Positions 1 through 9,473 of a DNA stretch of 64,000 nt are shown in pieces (position 1 is the first letter of the stretch; the number at the start of each line of letters is the position of its first letter). The stretch is taken from the NCBI GenBank assembly GCA_045613305.1, contig JAZLAU010000012.1:21685-85684 (forward strand), read 5' to 3'. Source of the stretch: SFTJ01 sp045613305. GTDB taxonomy: Bacteria > Bacteroidota > Bacteroidia > Bacteroidales > Muribaculaceae. Made by a program: the position numbers and the translations under genes. A model generated the notes under the pieces. That model searched no databases, had not been told where the DNA came from, and worked only from the letters and a program-made list of their open reading frames with translations.

Positions 1-492
1 CTTTTGCAAGCTAAATTCACCAATTAGCGACTCCAAACGCTCACGTTGCTCTTCAGGCGTTGAATCGGTCATCTCCAACACGCACTTAAGGTTTTCTTCA
101 ACAGTTAGTTTGCGGAAAACCGATGCTTCTTGTGCCAGATAACCAATACCATGCTTGGCACGCTTATATACTGGAAAATTGGTGATATTATAGTCGTTCA
201 AAAAAATTTGTCCCGAATTGGGGGTAATCAGACCTGTAGTCATATAAAATGTTGTCGTTTTACCCGCGCCATTTGGTCCAAGCAGTCCAACTATTTCGCC
301 CTGATGCACATTAATCGAAACATGATTAACCACTGTGCGTTGGCGATATTTTTTAACAAGGTCATCAGTTCGAAGCACCAACTTGCCTTCTGCGCCTAAT
401 GCATCAAGTTCGTTAAGTTTTTGTTCTTCGGCATTGCGTTCAGCTGCAGTTTTCACATTCGCCAATTTTGCCAAAATCGGAATTATCTTCAT
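1..492 (-). CDS. lptB: LptB-like ABC transporter ATPase (3' end outside window)
   Basis: Probable ATPase of the LptBFGC complex that powers lipopolysaccharide transport from the inner membrane. The frame is open from an ATG at 492 to the window edge, giving 164 codons of an expected ~245-280; the signature motif, Walker B and H-loop lie outside. Visible are Walker A GPNGAGKTT (residues 72-80) and a Q-loop in YLAQEASVFRKL, the LptB-like form. About 37 residues rich in Ala, Glu and Lys precede the usual LptB start, and no later in-frame Met gives a canonical N-terminus. It lies 10 bases downstream of udk on the same strand, so the two are probably cotranscribed. LptB is preferred over a generic ABC ATPase because of the Q-loop context; the missing C-terminus limits certainty. 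Confidence 0.85.
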   Translation of the reverse strand, partial: MKIIPILAKLANVKTAAERNAEEQKLNELDALGAEGKLVLRTDDLVKKYRQRTVVNHVSINVHQGEIVGLLGPNGAGKTTTFYMTTGLITPNSGQIFLNDYNITNFPVYKRAKHGIGYLAQEASVFRKLTVEENLKCVLEMTDSTPEEQRERLESLIGEFSLQK

Positions 493-502
493 TTAAATCT
501 TT

Positions 503-1117
503 TTACTTATTATTGAGTTTGCTTTTAATGTATTCGGTAAGCAAATTAATTGCAACCTCATTGTGGCCACCCTGAGGTACTATCAAATCACAAAAGCGCT
601 TGCCCGGCTCAATATGTTTTAGATGCATAGGTTTAAGCACCTTTTCATATCTATCGATAACCATCTCAGGTGTGCGTCCGCGTTCAATGCAGTCTCGGCT
701 AATAACTCTAATGAGGCGGTCATCGGCATCAGCATCAACAAACACCTTAATGTCCATCATTTCCCTAAGACGGTCGTCCGACATTACAAGAATACCTTCA
801 AGCACCACTACATCATGAGGTCCCATATTAATAGTTTCTTCTTTGCGAGAACTTGTAATATAATCATATGTAGGCATGTCGATTGATTTACCTTGCTTCA
901 AATCGTTCAAGTGAGCAAGAAGCAAATCCCAATCGAAAGCGGCAGGCTCGTCAAAGTTAATCTTCTGACGGTCTTCCATTGGAATGTGGCTTGAGTCCTT
1001 GTAATAATTATCTTGCGAAATAACTCCAACTTCACTCGTTGGAAGATTTTCCATTATCTTCCTAACAACAGTAGTTTTTCCTGATCCAGTTCCGCCTGCT
1101 ATACCAATTATCAACAT
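503..1117 (-). CDS. udk: Uridine kinase
   Basis: Phosphorylates uridine and cytidine to UMP and CMP in pyrimidine salvage (cytosolic). The 204-residue length fits the family. Walker A GGTGSGKT is at residues 8-15, the substrate region SQDNYYKD follows at about 34-41, and later come the DEPAAFDWDLL segment and RDCIERGRT, all typical of uridine kinases in the P-loop NTPase/PRK group. The start ATG puts the P-loop close to the N-terminus as expected. It is the first gene of a minus-strand pair with lptB (10-base gap). A -7-like element lies at 1169-1177. Confidence 0.95.
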   Translation of the reverse strand: MLIIGIAGGTGSGKTTVVRKIMENLPTSEVGVISQDNYYKDSSHIPMEDRQKINFDEPAAFDWDLLLAHLNDLKQGKSIDMPTYDYITSSRKEETINMGPHDVVVLEGILVMSDDRLREMMDIKVFVDADADDRLIRVISRDCIERGRTPEMVIDRYEKVLKPMHLKHIEPGKRFCDLIVPQGGHNEVAINLLTEYIKSKLNNK

Positions 1118-1168
1118 TATTTTAGATTTTTATTTATTATCGATTCAAGTTCTTCACACAATCAATCA

Positions 1169-1177
1169 ACAAAGATA
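1169..1177 (-). promoter_or_regulatory. Candidate -7 promoter element for udk-lptB
   Basis: On the minus strand the bases read TATCTTTGT, matching the Bacteroidetes -7 consensus TAnnTTTG. It would place the transcript start roughly 45 bases upstream of the udk ATG. No clear TTTG -33 element is visible, so support is moderate. Confidence 0.45.
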
Positions 1178-1331
1178 ATGATTAAATTGCTACCTATTAA
1201 AATTCTGAAATAAAATTTTACGGAAAACTAATCATTTAAGCATTTCAAGGCATACTTAAATTTAAGGATTTGTCAATAAACCCAAAATAAAACTAAATGA
1301 TGTCTATATCTCCAAAAAATAATTAAGTTTC

Positions 1332-1362
1332 TTTCACGATGGGGTATTTTTAACTAACTTTG
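1332..1362 (+). promoter_or_regulatory. Candidate promoter for mlaEF-dxr
   Basis: The -7 element TAACTTTG at 1355-1362 matches TAnnTTTG. TTTC at 1332-1335, 19 bases upstream, is a near match to the TTTG -33 element. It lies 25 bases before the mlaE ATG, in the 270-base divergent region between udk and mlaE. The rest of that region is AT-rich without other recognisable features. Confidence 0.5.
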
Positions 1363-1387
1363 TAAGTAATTTTAAATTGAGAAAATT

Positions 1388-2134
1388 ATGTTAAAAAAAT
1401 CGTTAGGTGTATTCGGCAAATATTGCCTGTTTATCTGGAGCTGTTTCAGCATTCCTGATAAATGGCGTGAATTTTTCCGCAGGTACATTCAAGAGATTCT
1501 TCGTTTGGGAGTTGATTCTATTCCACTTGTTTTAATTGTATCTATTTTCATTGGTGCCGTTTGTACAATCCAAATGAAATTAAATATCACCTCTCCGCTT
1601 CTGCCTAAGTATGCAATTGGTATGACAACCCGAGAAATCATTCTTCTCGAGTTTTCGTCATCAATATTATGCTTGATTTTGGCTGGTAAAGTTGGTAGTA
1701 GTATCGCCTCAGAAATAGGCACCATGCGTGTTACTGAGCAGATTGATGCGCTTGAGATAATGGGTGTAAATTCAGCCAACTTCTTAGTGCTGCCAAAAAT
1801 TGCCGCATTCATATCATATATCCCCATTTTAGTAGTGTTCTGTATGGTGACAAGCCTATTCGGTGGCTATCTCATATGCATCGTAACGGGTATGGTATCG
1901 GTCGACGTCTACATTTACGGGCTGCAAACCATGTTCACACCATGGTATGTGTGGTATGCATTAATAAAATCTGTAATATTCGCATTTATCATTAGCAGCG
2001 TTTCTTCTTATTTTGGATATTATGTTGAGGGCGGAGCGCTTCAAGTAGGCACTGCAAGTACGCGTGCGGTTGTGACCAGCAGCATTTTAATTCTGCTAAT
2101 GGATGTTGTATGCACTAAAGTTATGTTACAATAA
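1388..2134 (+). CDS. mlaE: MlaE-family lipid ABC transporter permease
   Basis: Inner-membrane permease of an MCE/Mla-type phospholipid transport system between the inner and outer membranes. At 248 residues it has the family length. After an amphipathic N-terminus come several hydrophobic segments (about residues 40-65, 80-110, 140-175, 190-215 and 225-245). The conserved MlaE region EIGTMRVTEQIDALEIMGV is about residues 112-130. Its TAA overlaps the mlaF ATG (TAATG), implying translational coupling. No MlaD/MCE gene is adjacent; dxr follows instead. Confidence 0.9.
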   Translation: MLKKSLGVFGKYCLFIWSCFSIPDKWREFFRRYIQEILRLGVDSIPLVLIVSIFIGAVCTIQMKLNITSPLLPKYAIGMTTREIILLEFSSSILCLILAGKVGSSIASEIGTMRVTEQIDALEIMGVNSANFLVLPKIAAFISYIPILVVFCMVTSLFGGYLICIVTGMVSVDVYIYGLQTMFTPWYVWYALIKSVIFAFIISSVSSYFGYYVEGGALQVGTASTRAVVTSSILILLMDVVCTKVMLQ

Positions 2135-2907
2135 TGATTGAAGTAAAAAACATACGCAAGTCGTTTGACGACAAAGAGATTCTTCACGGCATAGATGCAG
2201 TTTTCAAAGACGGTATCACCAATCTTATAATTGGCCAAAGCGGTTCGGGTAAAACCGTTTTGATGAAGAGCTTAGTAGGCCTCCACACCCCCGACGAAGG
2301 TCAAATACTTTATGATGGCAGAGATTTGCTTCAAATGAACACAAAGCAAAAGAAAGATTTGCGAAAAGAAATCGGAATGCTATTCCAGGGATCTGCCCTA
2401 TTTGACTCTGAAACCGTTTTAGGCAATGTCATGTTCCCTCTTAAGATGTTTTCCGACATGTCGCACGAAGAGCAGCTCGAGCGCGCGCATTTTTGTATTA
2501 AGCGCGTTAATCTCATTGGTGCTGACGACAAATTCCCATCGGAAATCAGTGGCGGTATGCAAAAACGTGTGGCTATAGCACGCGCTATCGCTCTTAACCC
2601 TAAATACCTGTTTTGTGATGAGCCAAACTCTGGATTGGACCCTAAAACATCAATCCTTATAGATGAGTTGCTTAGCGACATTACTCACGAATATGGCATT
2701 ACCACTGTAATTAACACCCATGACATGAATTCTGTGCTGGGCATTGGAGAAAACATCATTTTCTTGAACAAAGGCCACTTAGACTGGACAGGTAATAAAG
2801 ATGAAGTATATGACAGCGACAACGAAAGTCTGAATGACTTTGTATTTGCCAACAATCTGTTCAAGAAAGTTAAGAAATATGTGAATCTTACCAACGATAA
2901 AGAGTAA
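2134..2907 (+). CDS. mlaF: MlaF-like ABC transporter ATPase
   Basis: ATPase partner of the upstream MlaE permease in phospholipid trafficking. Walker A GQSGSGKT is at residues 34-41, the signature is SGGMQKR, Walker B ends in CDEPNSGLD, and the H-loop is in NTHDMNS. The SGGMQKRVAIARA form is characteristic of MlaF. At 257 residues it is full length. The start overlaps the mlaE stop by one base. Plasma-membrane location is inferred from the partner. Confidence 0.92.
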   Translation: MIEVKNIRKSFDDKEILHGIDAVFKDGITNLIIGQSGSGKTVLMKSLVGLHTPDEGQILYDGRDLLQMNTKQKKDLRKEIGMLFQGSALFDSETVLGNVMFPLKMFSDMSHEEQLERAHFCIKRVNLIGADDKFPSEISGGMQKRVAIARAIALNPKYLFCDEPNSGLDPKTSILIDELLSDITHEYGITTVINTHDMNSVLGIGENIIFLNKGHLDWTGNKDEVYDSDNESLNDFVFANNLFKKVKKYVNLTNDKE

Positions 2908-2943
2908 CGATTCGCTAATTTATTACTTAAAATAGTGAAACAC

Positions 2944-4092
2944 ATGCAAAACATAGCAATACTTGGTAGCACAGGCTCTATTGGCCGTCAAACGGTTGAT
3001 ATAATCTGTGAATATTCCGAATTGTTTAAAGCATATCTTCTTACGGCAAATTCAAGTGTAGACTTGCTTGTGGAGCAAGCCATAAAACTGCAACCGAAAT
3101 ATGTAATAATTGCAAATGACAAATATTACAATGAAGTGAAGGATGCACTAAGCTCCTACCCGATTGAAGTAAAATCTGGAATGCAAAGCATTGTAGATGC
3201 TATGGCCGATGACGCAATCAACACCGTTGTTACAGCCATGGTAGGATACGCAGGATTAGCGCCCACAATCAACGCAATTAAGCATAATAAAAACATTGCT
3301 TTAGCAAACAAAGAAACCCTTGTAGTTGCCGGAGCATTGATTAATCAACTTTTAGCCCAATCAAAATCAAAGTTATATCCTGTTGATTCAGAACACGGCG
3401 CCATTTGGCAATGCTTAATAGGAGAAAAGCCTGAGCATATTCACAAGCTGATTCTCACAGCATCGGGAGGTCCATTCCGAACAAAGACAATAGAAGAATT
3501 AGCACACGTTACTAAAGCTGATGCCCTAAAACATCCAAACTGGGCAATGGGCGCGAAAATCACTATCGACAGCGCTACTATGATGAACAAAGGGTTTGAA
3601 GTTATGGAAGCCAAATGGCTTTTCAACATCGACCTTGACCGAATTGAGGTGGTTGTTCACCCACAATCAATAATTCACTCAATGGTGGAATTTATTGATG
3701 GTTCAGTTAAGGCACAATTGGGATTGCCCGATATGAGAATTCCTATTCGTTATGCACTTGGATTCCCAGAACGGCTGTATTCTGACGCTCAGCGCATGAG
3801 AGTAACCGATTATCGCAATCTAACTTTTGAGGAACCTGACTTGGAGAAATTCCCTATGCTTGCACTAGCCTATGAAGCATCGCGAGCCGGAGGCAATGTT
3901 CCTTGCGTACTTAATGCCGCTAACGAAATTGCCGTTGCTGCATTTTTAAACGACAAAATTAAATATAATGACATAGTTCGTATTGTGAAAGAAACAATGT
4001 CGTGGGCACAATTTATCGAATCACCCACCTACGAAGACTATGTAAGCACAAACATTGAGGCTCGAAAATATGCAGAGTCAATCATTTTATAA
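2944..4092 (+). CDS. dxr: 1-deoxy-D-xylulose 5-phosphate reductoisomerase
   Basis: Converts DXP to MEP with NADPH, the committed step of non-mevalonate isoprenoid synthesis. The NADPH-binding motif ILGSTGSIG lies at the very N-terminus. Later motifs include ANKETLVVAG, the metal/substrate residues in VDSEH, and the flexible-loop region TASGGPF. I chose the ATG at 2944, which leaves five residues before the glycine motif as in homologues; an upstream in-frame GTG at 2935 would add three residues. It is 36 bases after mlaF and 19 before rseP, so it probably shares their transcript. Confidence 0.95.
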   Translation: MQNIAILGSTGSIGRQTVDIICEYSELFKAYLLTANSSVDLLVEQAIKLQPKYVIIANDKYYNEVKDALSSYPIEVKSGMQSIVDAMADDAINTVVTAMVGYAGLAPTINAIKHNKNIALANKETLVVAGALINQLLAQSKSKLYPVDSEHGAIWQCLIGEKPEHIHKLILTASGGPFRTKTIEELAHVTKADALKHPNWAMGAKITIDSATMMNKGFEVMEAKWLFNIDLDRIEVVVHPQSIIHSMVEFIDGSVKAQLGLPDMRIPIRYALGFPERLYSDAQRMRVTDYRNLTFEEPDLEKFPMLALAYEASRAGGNVPCVLNAANEIAVAAFLNDKIKYNDIVRIVKETMSWAQFIESPTYEDYVSTNIEARKYAESIIL

Positions 4093-4111
4093 CAACTGAC
4101 ATTTTATTTAA

Positions 4112-5542
4112 ATGGAGACATTTCTAATTAAAGCATTTCAACTAATCCTCTCACTACTAATCCTTGTGTTGATTCACGAGTTTGGACACTATTTCTTCTC
4201 TCGTGTTTTCAAAGTTAGAGTCGAAAAGTTCTACCTTTTTTTCCACCCTTGGTTTAAATTAGCAAAATATCAACCTAACAATAAGGGTAAAAAATGGTCG
4301 TTTTTCTGTGCAAACGACACAGAAGAACAAGAGCGTCAACGCCTTGACGAAATGAACGCCAACGACAAAGCTGTTGCATCATGGAGAGACACTGAATATG
4401 GTATTGGTTGGGTTCCACTTGGAGGATATTGCAAAATAGCCGGTATGATTGACGAATCGATGGATAAGGCACAAATGGCGTTGCCTCCAAAGCCATGGGA
4501 ATTCCGTTCAAAGCCAGCATACCAACGCTTATTTATCATGATAGGCGGTGTTTTATTTAACTTCTTGCTTGCCATAGCCATATATTCAGCTATCGTATAT
4601 TCATATGGTGAAGAATACATTCCATTTAAGAATGCTACTGAAGGCATGGCTTACTGCGACAGCGCACATAATATTGGTTTCCAAGATGGTGATATTCCCC
4701 TATTTGCCGACGGCCACGAAATTAACGATTACGGCGATTTCGGAAAATTGATATTTGCTAAAGAAGTAACAGTTTTACGTAATTATACCGACACAGTTAA
4801 AATAGCAATACCTGAAAATTTTGCTTTAAATGCAAATGAAGATGTTGAAAATGGTCAATACTTCATGATTTATCGCGTGCCAGTAGTTATAAAGCAACTT
4901 CAACCTCGCATGGGAGCCGAAGAAGCAGGTTTAGCTGCAGGTGACCACATTATATCTGTAAATGACGTAAAAACTCCATGCTACGACTTGTTTAAACCCG
5001 AACTTGACAAGAATGCCGGAAAAACAGTTGCTATTACATACGTTCGCAATGGCGAAAAAATGACTTCAAACGTTGAAGTTGATGACGCTGGCAAAATTGG
5101 CATAATGCTTAGCCTTCCAACCGACATTTACGAAACAGTAAGCAAATCATACAACATCTTTGAATCTATACCTCGAGGCATTGAACTTGGCTGGACTAAG
5201 ATGGTTGACTACGTTAGCAGCCTAAAGATTGTATTTACAAAAGAAGGCGCACAGAATCTTGGAGGATTTGGCACTATTGGCAGCATCTTCCCCGACACTT
5301 GGAATTGGTTTGACTTTTGGCACACCACAGCATTCCTATCGGTTATACTTGCGGTTATGAACATCTTGCCAATACCAGCTCTTGACGGCGGACACGTACT
5401 TTTCTTGTTATGGGAAATTATAACACGTCGCAAGCCAAGCGAAAAATTCATGGAATATGCCCAAATTGCAGGCATGTTGCTACTTTTCGCCCTACTTATC
5501 TACGCTAACTTTAACGACATTTATCGTTTCTTCTTGAAATAA
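4112..5542 (+). CDS. rseP: RIP metalloprotease RseP (site-2 protease)
   Basis: Intramembrane zinc protease that cleaves anti-sigma factors and signal-peptide remnants. The zinc motif HEFGH is at residues 22-26 in the first membrane segment. The second metal motif lies in ALDGGH near residue 427, in a C-terminal membrane segment, and a final hydrophobic helix ends the protein. Between them are one poorly conserved and one clear PDZ-like region (about residues 265-330, GLAAGDHIISVND). The length of 476 is slightly above E. coli RseP. It sits between dxr and rlmI, 19 and 4 bases away. Confidence 0.95.
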   Translation: METFLIKAFQLILSLLILVLIHEFGHYFFSRVFKVRVEKFYLFFHPWFKLAKYQPNNKGKKWSFFCANDTEEQERQRLDEMNANDKAVASWRDTEYGIGWVPLGGYCKIAGMIDESMDKAQMALPPKPWEFRSKPAYQRLFIMIGGVLFNFLLAIAIYSAIVYSYGEEYIPFKNATEGMAYCDSAHNIGFQDGDIPLFADGHEINDYGDFGKLIFAKEVTVLRNYTDTVKIAIPENFALNANEDVENGQYFMIYRVPVVIKQLQPRMGAEEAGLAAGDHIISVNDVKTPCYDLFKPELDKNAGKTVAITYVRNGEKMTSNVEVDDAGKIGIMLSLPTDIYETVSKSYNIFESIPRGIELGWTKMVDYVSSLKIVFTKEGAQNLGGFGTIGSIFPDTWNWFDFWHTTAFLSVILAVMNILPIPALDGGHVLFLLWEIITRRKPSEKFMEYAQIAGMLLLFALLIYANFNDIYRFFLK

Positions 5543-5546
5543 CAGC

Positions 5547-6722
5547 ATGACATACAAACAAATAATCTTAAAGAAAGGCAGCGAAGAATTTTTAAAACGC
5601 TATCACCCATGGGTATTTTCAGGAGCAATCCATAAAATGGAGCCTTGCGAAGACGGCGACTTGGTAACAGTGTACACTTCTAATGGCACTCTAATTGGCA
5701 ACGGACATTATCAGTTAGGGAGCATAGCGGTGCGTATGCTAAGTTTTGACGACACAACAATAGATGTCGACTATTACTATGCACGCCTACTTGCAGCTTA
5801 CGAAACTCGCGTTAGCCTCAATTTGATTCGCAGCGACAATAACTCTTTCCGACTTGTGCACGGTGAAGGCGATTTCTTGCCCGGACTTGTTGTTGACATA
5901 TATGGTAACACTGCAGTTATGCAAGCCCACTCTCCAGGCATGCATTTCGCAAGAAATATGGTAGCCGAAGCTTTAGTGAAATTACCAAACGGCTTGGTGA
6001 AAAACGTATACTACAAATCGGAAACTACTTTACCATACATTGCACGCGACACTGAAAACTATTATATAATAGGTAATTACGACACTAATGTCGCAATAGA
6101 AAATGGTCTGAAGTTTCATGTAGATTGGCTAAAAGGCCAAAAAACCGGTTTTTTTGTTGACCAACGAGAAAACCGCAAACTTCTTGAATCATATTCAAAA
6201 GGCCGAAATGTGTTGAACATGTTTTGTTACACAGGAGGATTTTCATTCTATGCCATGAGAGGCGGCGCTAATTTGGTGCACTCTGTCGACAGTTCATCGA
6301 AGGCAATATCGCTAACACGCGACAATGTGGAGCTAAACTTCCCTAACGACAGTCGCCATGAAGCATTTGCTGAAGATGCCTTTAAATTCTTGAATGAGAT
6401 GGACGATAAATACGACCTTATCATCCTCGACCCTCCTGCTTTTGCTAAACACAAAAGCGCATTAAAAAATGCATTGATTGGTTATCGTAAAATCAACACT
6501 AAAGCATTTGAAAAAATTAAAAAAGGTGGTATTCTGTTCACATTCTCATGCTCGCAAGCCGTATCAAAAGAACAATTTCGTCTTGCCGTATTCAGTGCAG
6601 CAGCACAATCAGGACGAAAGGTAAGAATACTGCACCAACTAACCCAACCTGCCGACCACCCTATTAACATATATCATCCTGAAGGTGAATATTTAAAGGG
6701 CTTGGTTCTTTATGTAGAATAA
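5547..6722 (+). CDS. rlmI: RlmI-like class I rRNA cytosine-5 methyltransferase
   Basis: Probable SAM-dependent 23S rRNA methyltransferase. The N-terminal ~75 residues form a PUA domain (HPWVFSGAIHKME). A linker containing TGFFVDQREN follows, then a Rossmann methyltransferase fold with motif I NMFCYTGGFSFYA, the acidic SVDSSSKAI, and the catalytic-region motif LDPPAFAKHK; FSCSQ contains the expected Cys. At 391 residues it is full length. It starts 4 bases after rseP. The exact target base is inferred from the family. Confidence 0.9.
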   Translation: MTYKQIILKKGSEEFLKRYHPWVFSGAIHKMEPCEDGDLVTVYTSNGTLIGNGHYQLGSIAVRMLSFDDTTIDVDYYYARLLAAYETRVSLNLIRSDNNSFRLVHGEGDFLPGLVVDIYGNTAVMQAHSPGMHFARNMVAEALVKLPNGLVKNVYYKSETTLPYIARDTENYYIIGNYDTNVAIENGLKFHVDWLKGQKTGFFVDQRENRKLLESYSKGRNVLNMFCYTGGFSFYAMRGGANLVHSVDSSSKAISLTRDNVELNFPNDSRHEAFAEDAFKFLNEMDDKYDLIILDPPAFAKHKSALKNALIGYRKINTKAFEKIKKGGILFTFSCSQAVSKEQFRLAVFSAAAQSGRKVRILHQLTQPADHPINIYHPEGEYLKGLVLYVE

Positions 6723-6731
6723 TTAAATCAT

Positions 6732-6748
6732 TGATGCTCAAAGCATCA
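6732..6748 (+). other. Small hairpin between rlmI and the M49 peptidase gene
   Basis: TGATGCT and AGCATCA form a perfect 7-base stem with a 3-base loop, 9 bases after the rlmI stop. No T-run follows, so it is not a good intrinsic terminator. It may protect the 3' end of the upstream transcript or be incidental. Confidence 0.3.
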
Positions 6749-6770
6749 TACTGAATAAAAACCAACAATC

Positions 6771-8810
6771 ATGAAAAAAGCTATTTTTATTACAGCATTA
6801 TCTGCTATTATTTCACTAAACTCTTGTATGGCACCAGAAACACAACAAGAACAAACTGAATTTAATTACAATGTTGACCGTTTTGCCGACATTGAGGTGC
6901 TTCGTTATCAAGTGCCAGGATTTGAAGACTTAAGTCTTAATCAAAAGATGTATGTCTATTATTTGACAGAAGCTGCTCTTTATGGCCGTGATATTCTTTT
7001 CGACCAACACGGCAAATACAATTTGCAAATTCGTCAATTACTTGAAACCATTTATCAAAACTTCAACGGCGACAAAACTACTGCCGATTATCAAGGTTTT
7101 GAGAAATACATGAAACAAGTGTGGTTCGCTAATGGTATACACCACCACTACTCTACCGACAAATTTGTCCCAGAATTTTCTCAAGAGTTTTTTACTGAAC
7201 AAGTAAACAGCTTGGCTAAAGAAAAGTTGCCTCTTGCTGAAGGCCAAACTGTGGAAGATTTTGTAGCAACCATTACAAAGGTTATTTTTGACCCAGAATA
7301 TATGCAAAAGCGTGTATCTCAGGCCGACGGCAAAGACCTCGTTCTTAGTTCAGCAAACAACCTTTACGAAGGTGTAACCCAAAAGGAAGTTGAAGCATAC
7401 TACAATTCTATCAAGAACGTAAACGACTCAACCCCTATCTCATACGGTCTTAACTCACGCATCGTGAAAAAAGACGGTAAGATTATCGAAGAACAATATA
7501 AAATTGGTGGTCTTTACAGCAATGCAATTGAAAAAATCGTTTTCAATCTAAACAAGGCAAAGGAATATGCAGAAAGCGACATTCAAAAAGAATATATCAC
7601 TGCATTGGTTGATTACTACACAACAGGCGACCTACGCAAGTTTGACGAATATTCTGTAATGTGGGCTAAAGACACCGACTGCACAGTTGACTTCGTTAAT
7701 GGCTTTATTGAAACCTACGATGACCCACTTGGCATGACAGGTGCATGGGAATCAATCGTAAACTTTAAAAATCATGAAGCATCAAACCGTACAAAACTCA
7801 TCAGCGATAACGCACAATGGTTTGAAGACAATTCTCCAATTGACCCACGCTTCAAGAAAAAAGAAGTTAAAGGTATTTCTGCTAAGGTAATTACAGCTGC
7901 AATTCTTGCAGGCGACGCTTACCCTGCTACACCTATAGGCATCAACCTTCCAAATGCTGATTGGATTAGAGCAAATCATGGTTCTAAGTCAGTTACAATT
8001 GAAAACATTACTGACGCATACGACGAAGTTGCTGCAGGAAATGGATTGAACGACGAGTTTGCTTATTCTCAAGAAGAATGTGAATTGATGGACAAATATC
8101 TTACTCTTGCCGACAAACTTCACACCGACCTTCACGAATGTCTTGGTCATGGTTCTGGCCAACTTCTTCCAAATGTAGACCCTAATGCACTTGCAGAACA
8201 CGCATCAACACTTGAAGAAACTCGTGCAGACTTGTTTGCACTATACTACATGGCCGACAACAAACTAATAGAACTTGGTATTTTTAAAGATGCCAATACT
8301 TATAAGGCAGAATACTACAAGTATATCATGAACGGTATGTTGACACAAAACACTCGCATCGAACTTGGCAAAGATATCGAAGAATCGCATATGCGCAATC
8401 GCAAACTTATCAGCGAATGGGCTTATGAAAATGGTAAAGCCGACAATGTGATTGAATTGGTGAAAAAAGAAGGCAAAACTTACATTAAGATTAATAGTTA
8501 TGAAAAACTTCGCGAATTGTTTGGCAAACTTCTTGCAGAAGTTCAACGCATAAAGAGCGAAGGTGACTATGCTGCTGGAAAGAAACTTGTAGAAGACTAT
8601 GCTATTCGTCTTGACAAGGACCTTCACAAGGAAATACTTGACCGTTATGCAGGTCTTAACATTGCCCCATATAAGGGTTTTGTTAATCCTACATATGAAC
8701 TAATCACTAACGATAACGGTGAAATTGTTGACGTTAAGATAAATTACGAAGAAGGTTATATGGATCAAATGTTGCGTTACTCTCGCGACTACTCTCCTCT
8801 TACAAAGTAA
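6771..8810 (+). CDS. Dipeptidyl peptidase III-like (M49) metallopeptidase lipoprotein
   Basis: Zinc exopeptidase expected to release dipeptides from oligopeptide N-termini. The M49 zinc motif HECLGH is at residues 455-460, and the second motif EETRAD (family EECRAE-like) at 482-487 supplies the third metal ligand. The N-terminus has a short basic start, a hydrophobic core and a lipobox-like LNSC (Cys19), indicating a lipoprotein outside the cytoplasm, unlike cytosolic eukaryotic DPP III. The 679-residue length is normal. A strong terminator at 8831-8872 ends the unit. Substrate in vivo is unknown. Confidence 0.88.
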   Translation: MKKAIFITALSAIISLNSCMAPETQQEQTEFNYNVDRFADIEVLRYQVPGFEDLSLNQKMYVYYLTEAALYGRDILFDQHGKYNLQIRQLLETIYQNFNGDKTTADYQGFEKYMKQVWFANGIHHHYSTDKFVPEFSQEFFTEQVNSLAKEKLPLAEGQTVEDFVATITKVIFDPEYMQKRVSQADGKDLVLSSANNLYEGVTQKEVEAYYNSIKNVNDSTPISYGLNSRIVKKDGKIIEEQYKIGGLYSNAIEKIVFNLNKAKEYAESDIQKEYITALVDYYTTGDLRKFDEYSVMWAKDTDCTVDFVNGFIETYDDPLGMTGAWESIVNFKNHEASNRTKLISDNAQWFEDNSPIDPRFKKKEVKGISAKVITAAILAGDAYPATPIGINLPNADWIRANHGSKSVTIENITDAYDEVAAGNGLNDEFAYSQEECELMDKYLTLADKLHTDLHECLGHGSGQLLPNVDPNALAEHASTLEETRADLFALYYMADNKLIELGIFKDANTYKAEYYKYIMNGMLTQNTRIELGKDIEESHMRNRKLISEWAYENGKADNVIELVKKEGKTYIKINSYEKLRELFGKLLAEVQRIKSEGDYAAGKKLVEDYAIRLDKDLHKEILDRYAGLNIAPYKGFVNPTYELITNDNGEIVDVKINYEEGYMDQMLRYSRDYSPLTK

Positions 8811-8830
8811 TATCATCTGAAACTTAATAA

Positions 8831-8872
8831 AGAAGGCATCTGTCAATTTTACCGATTGATGCCTTCTTTTTG
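8831..8872 (+). terminator. Intrinsic terminator after the M49 peptidase
   Basis: AGAAGGCATC (8831-8840) pairs exactly with GATGCCTTCT (8858-8867) and is followed directly by a T-run. Confidence 0.85.
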
Positions 8873-8885
8873 TAATATTTAAGTT

Positions 8886-9422
8886 ATGAACGAAATAATT
8901 AAAGGCTTACGACAGCAATTCTTTACATATAGGAATGGAATCTTATCCGACTATTTACGAAAAGCCGGATATCCTTATAAAATTATATTCGGACTAAATC
9001 TTCAACAAATATCTACTATTGCACAGAGTGTTGAACAAAACAAAGAATTAGCCAAAACATTATGGCAAGAATCAACCAGCCGTGAAGGACGATTAATAGC
9101 ACCGTTCCTAATGCCACAAAACCAATTCAGCCAAGAAGAAGCCACAGAATGGGCTTATGGCGTTAAATGTGAAGAAGAAGCTGATGTGTTATGCCATAGG
9201 TTACTCCGCCACTTGGGTTTTGCCTATGAGCTTGCTCTTAATTTGCTTAATTCCGACAAAACATTGGTTAAGTATACAGCTCTGCGATTGATAGCAAATT
9301 TGCTTAACATGAAGCAAATAAATAATGTGGCAGAGATTAACTCTGTCATCGAAACCCATCAAGACAACGAGGCTTTAAAGTCAGTTATAGCTACAATAAA
9401 AGATATTATCGAATTTTACTAA
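8886..9422 (+). CDS. AlkD-like HEAT-repeat protein (DNA alkylation repair family)
   Basis: A 178-residue all-helical protein. The pattern of paired helices with WAYGVKCEEEADVLCHRLLRH and YTALRLIANLL resembles the DNA alkylation repair (AlkD) superfamily, whose members excise alkylated bases or bind damaged DNA. It is shorter than AlkD (~230 residues), and I cannot confirm the catalytic Trp/Asp set, so it may be a non-enzymatic HEAT protein. It stands alone between two terminators, with only a short 5' region. Confidence 0.6.
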   Translation: MNEIIKGLRQQFFTYRNGILSDYLRKAGYPYKIIFGLNLQQISTIAQSVEQNKELAKTLWQESTSREGRLIAPFLMPQNQFSQEEATEWAYGVKCEEEADVLCHRLLRHLGFAYELALNLLNSDKTLVKYTALRLIANLLNMKQINNVAEINSVIETHQDNEALKSVIATIKDIIEFY

Positions 9423-9473
9423 TATCTACACATCACCACGCCACTGTTAAGTGGTACAGTTAATGCACAAAAA

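Noticed and set aside
130..399. 89-codon plus-strand ORF
   Set aside because: Antisense to the LptB coding frame, which carries a full Walker A motif.
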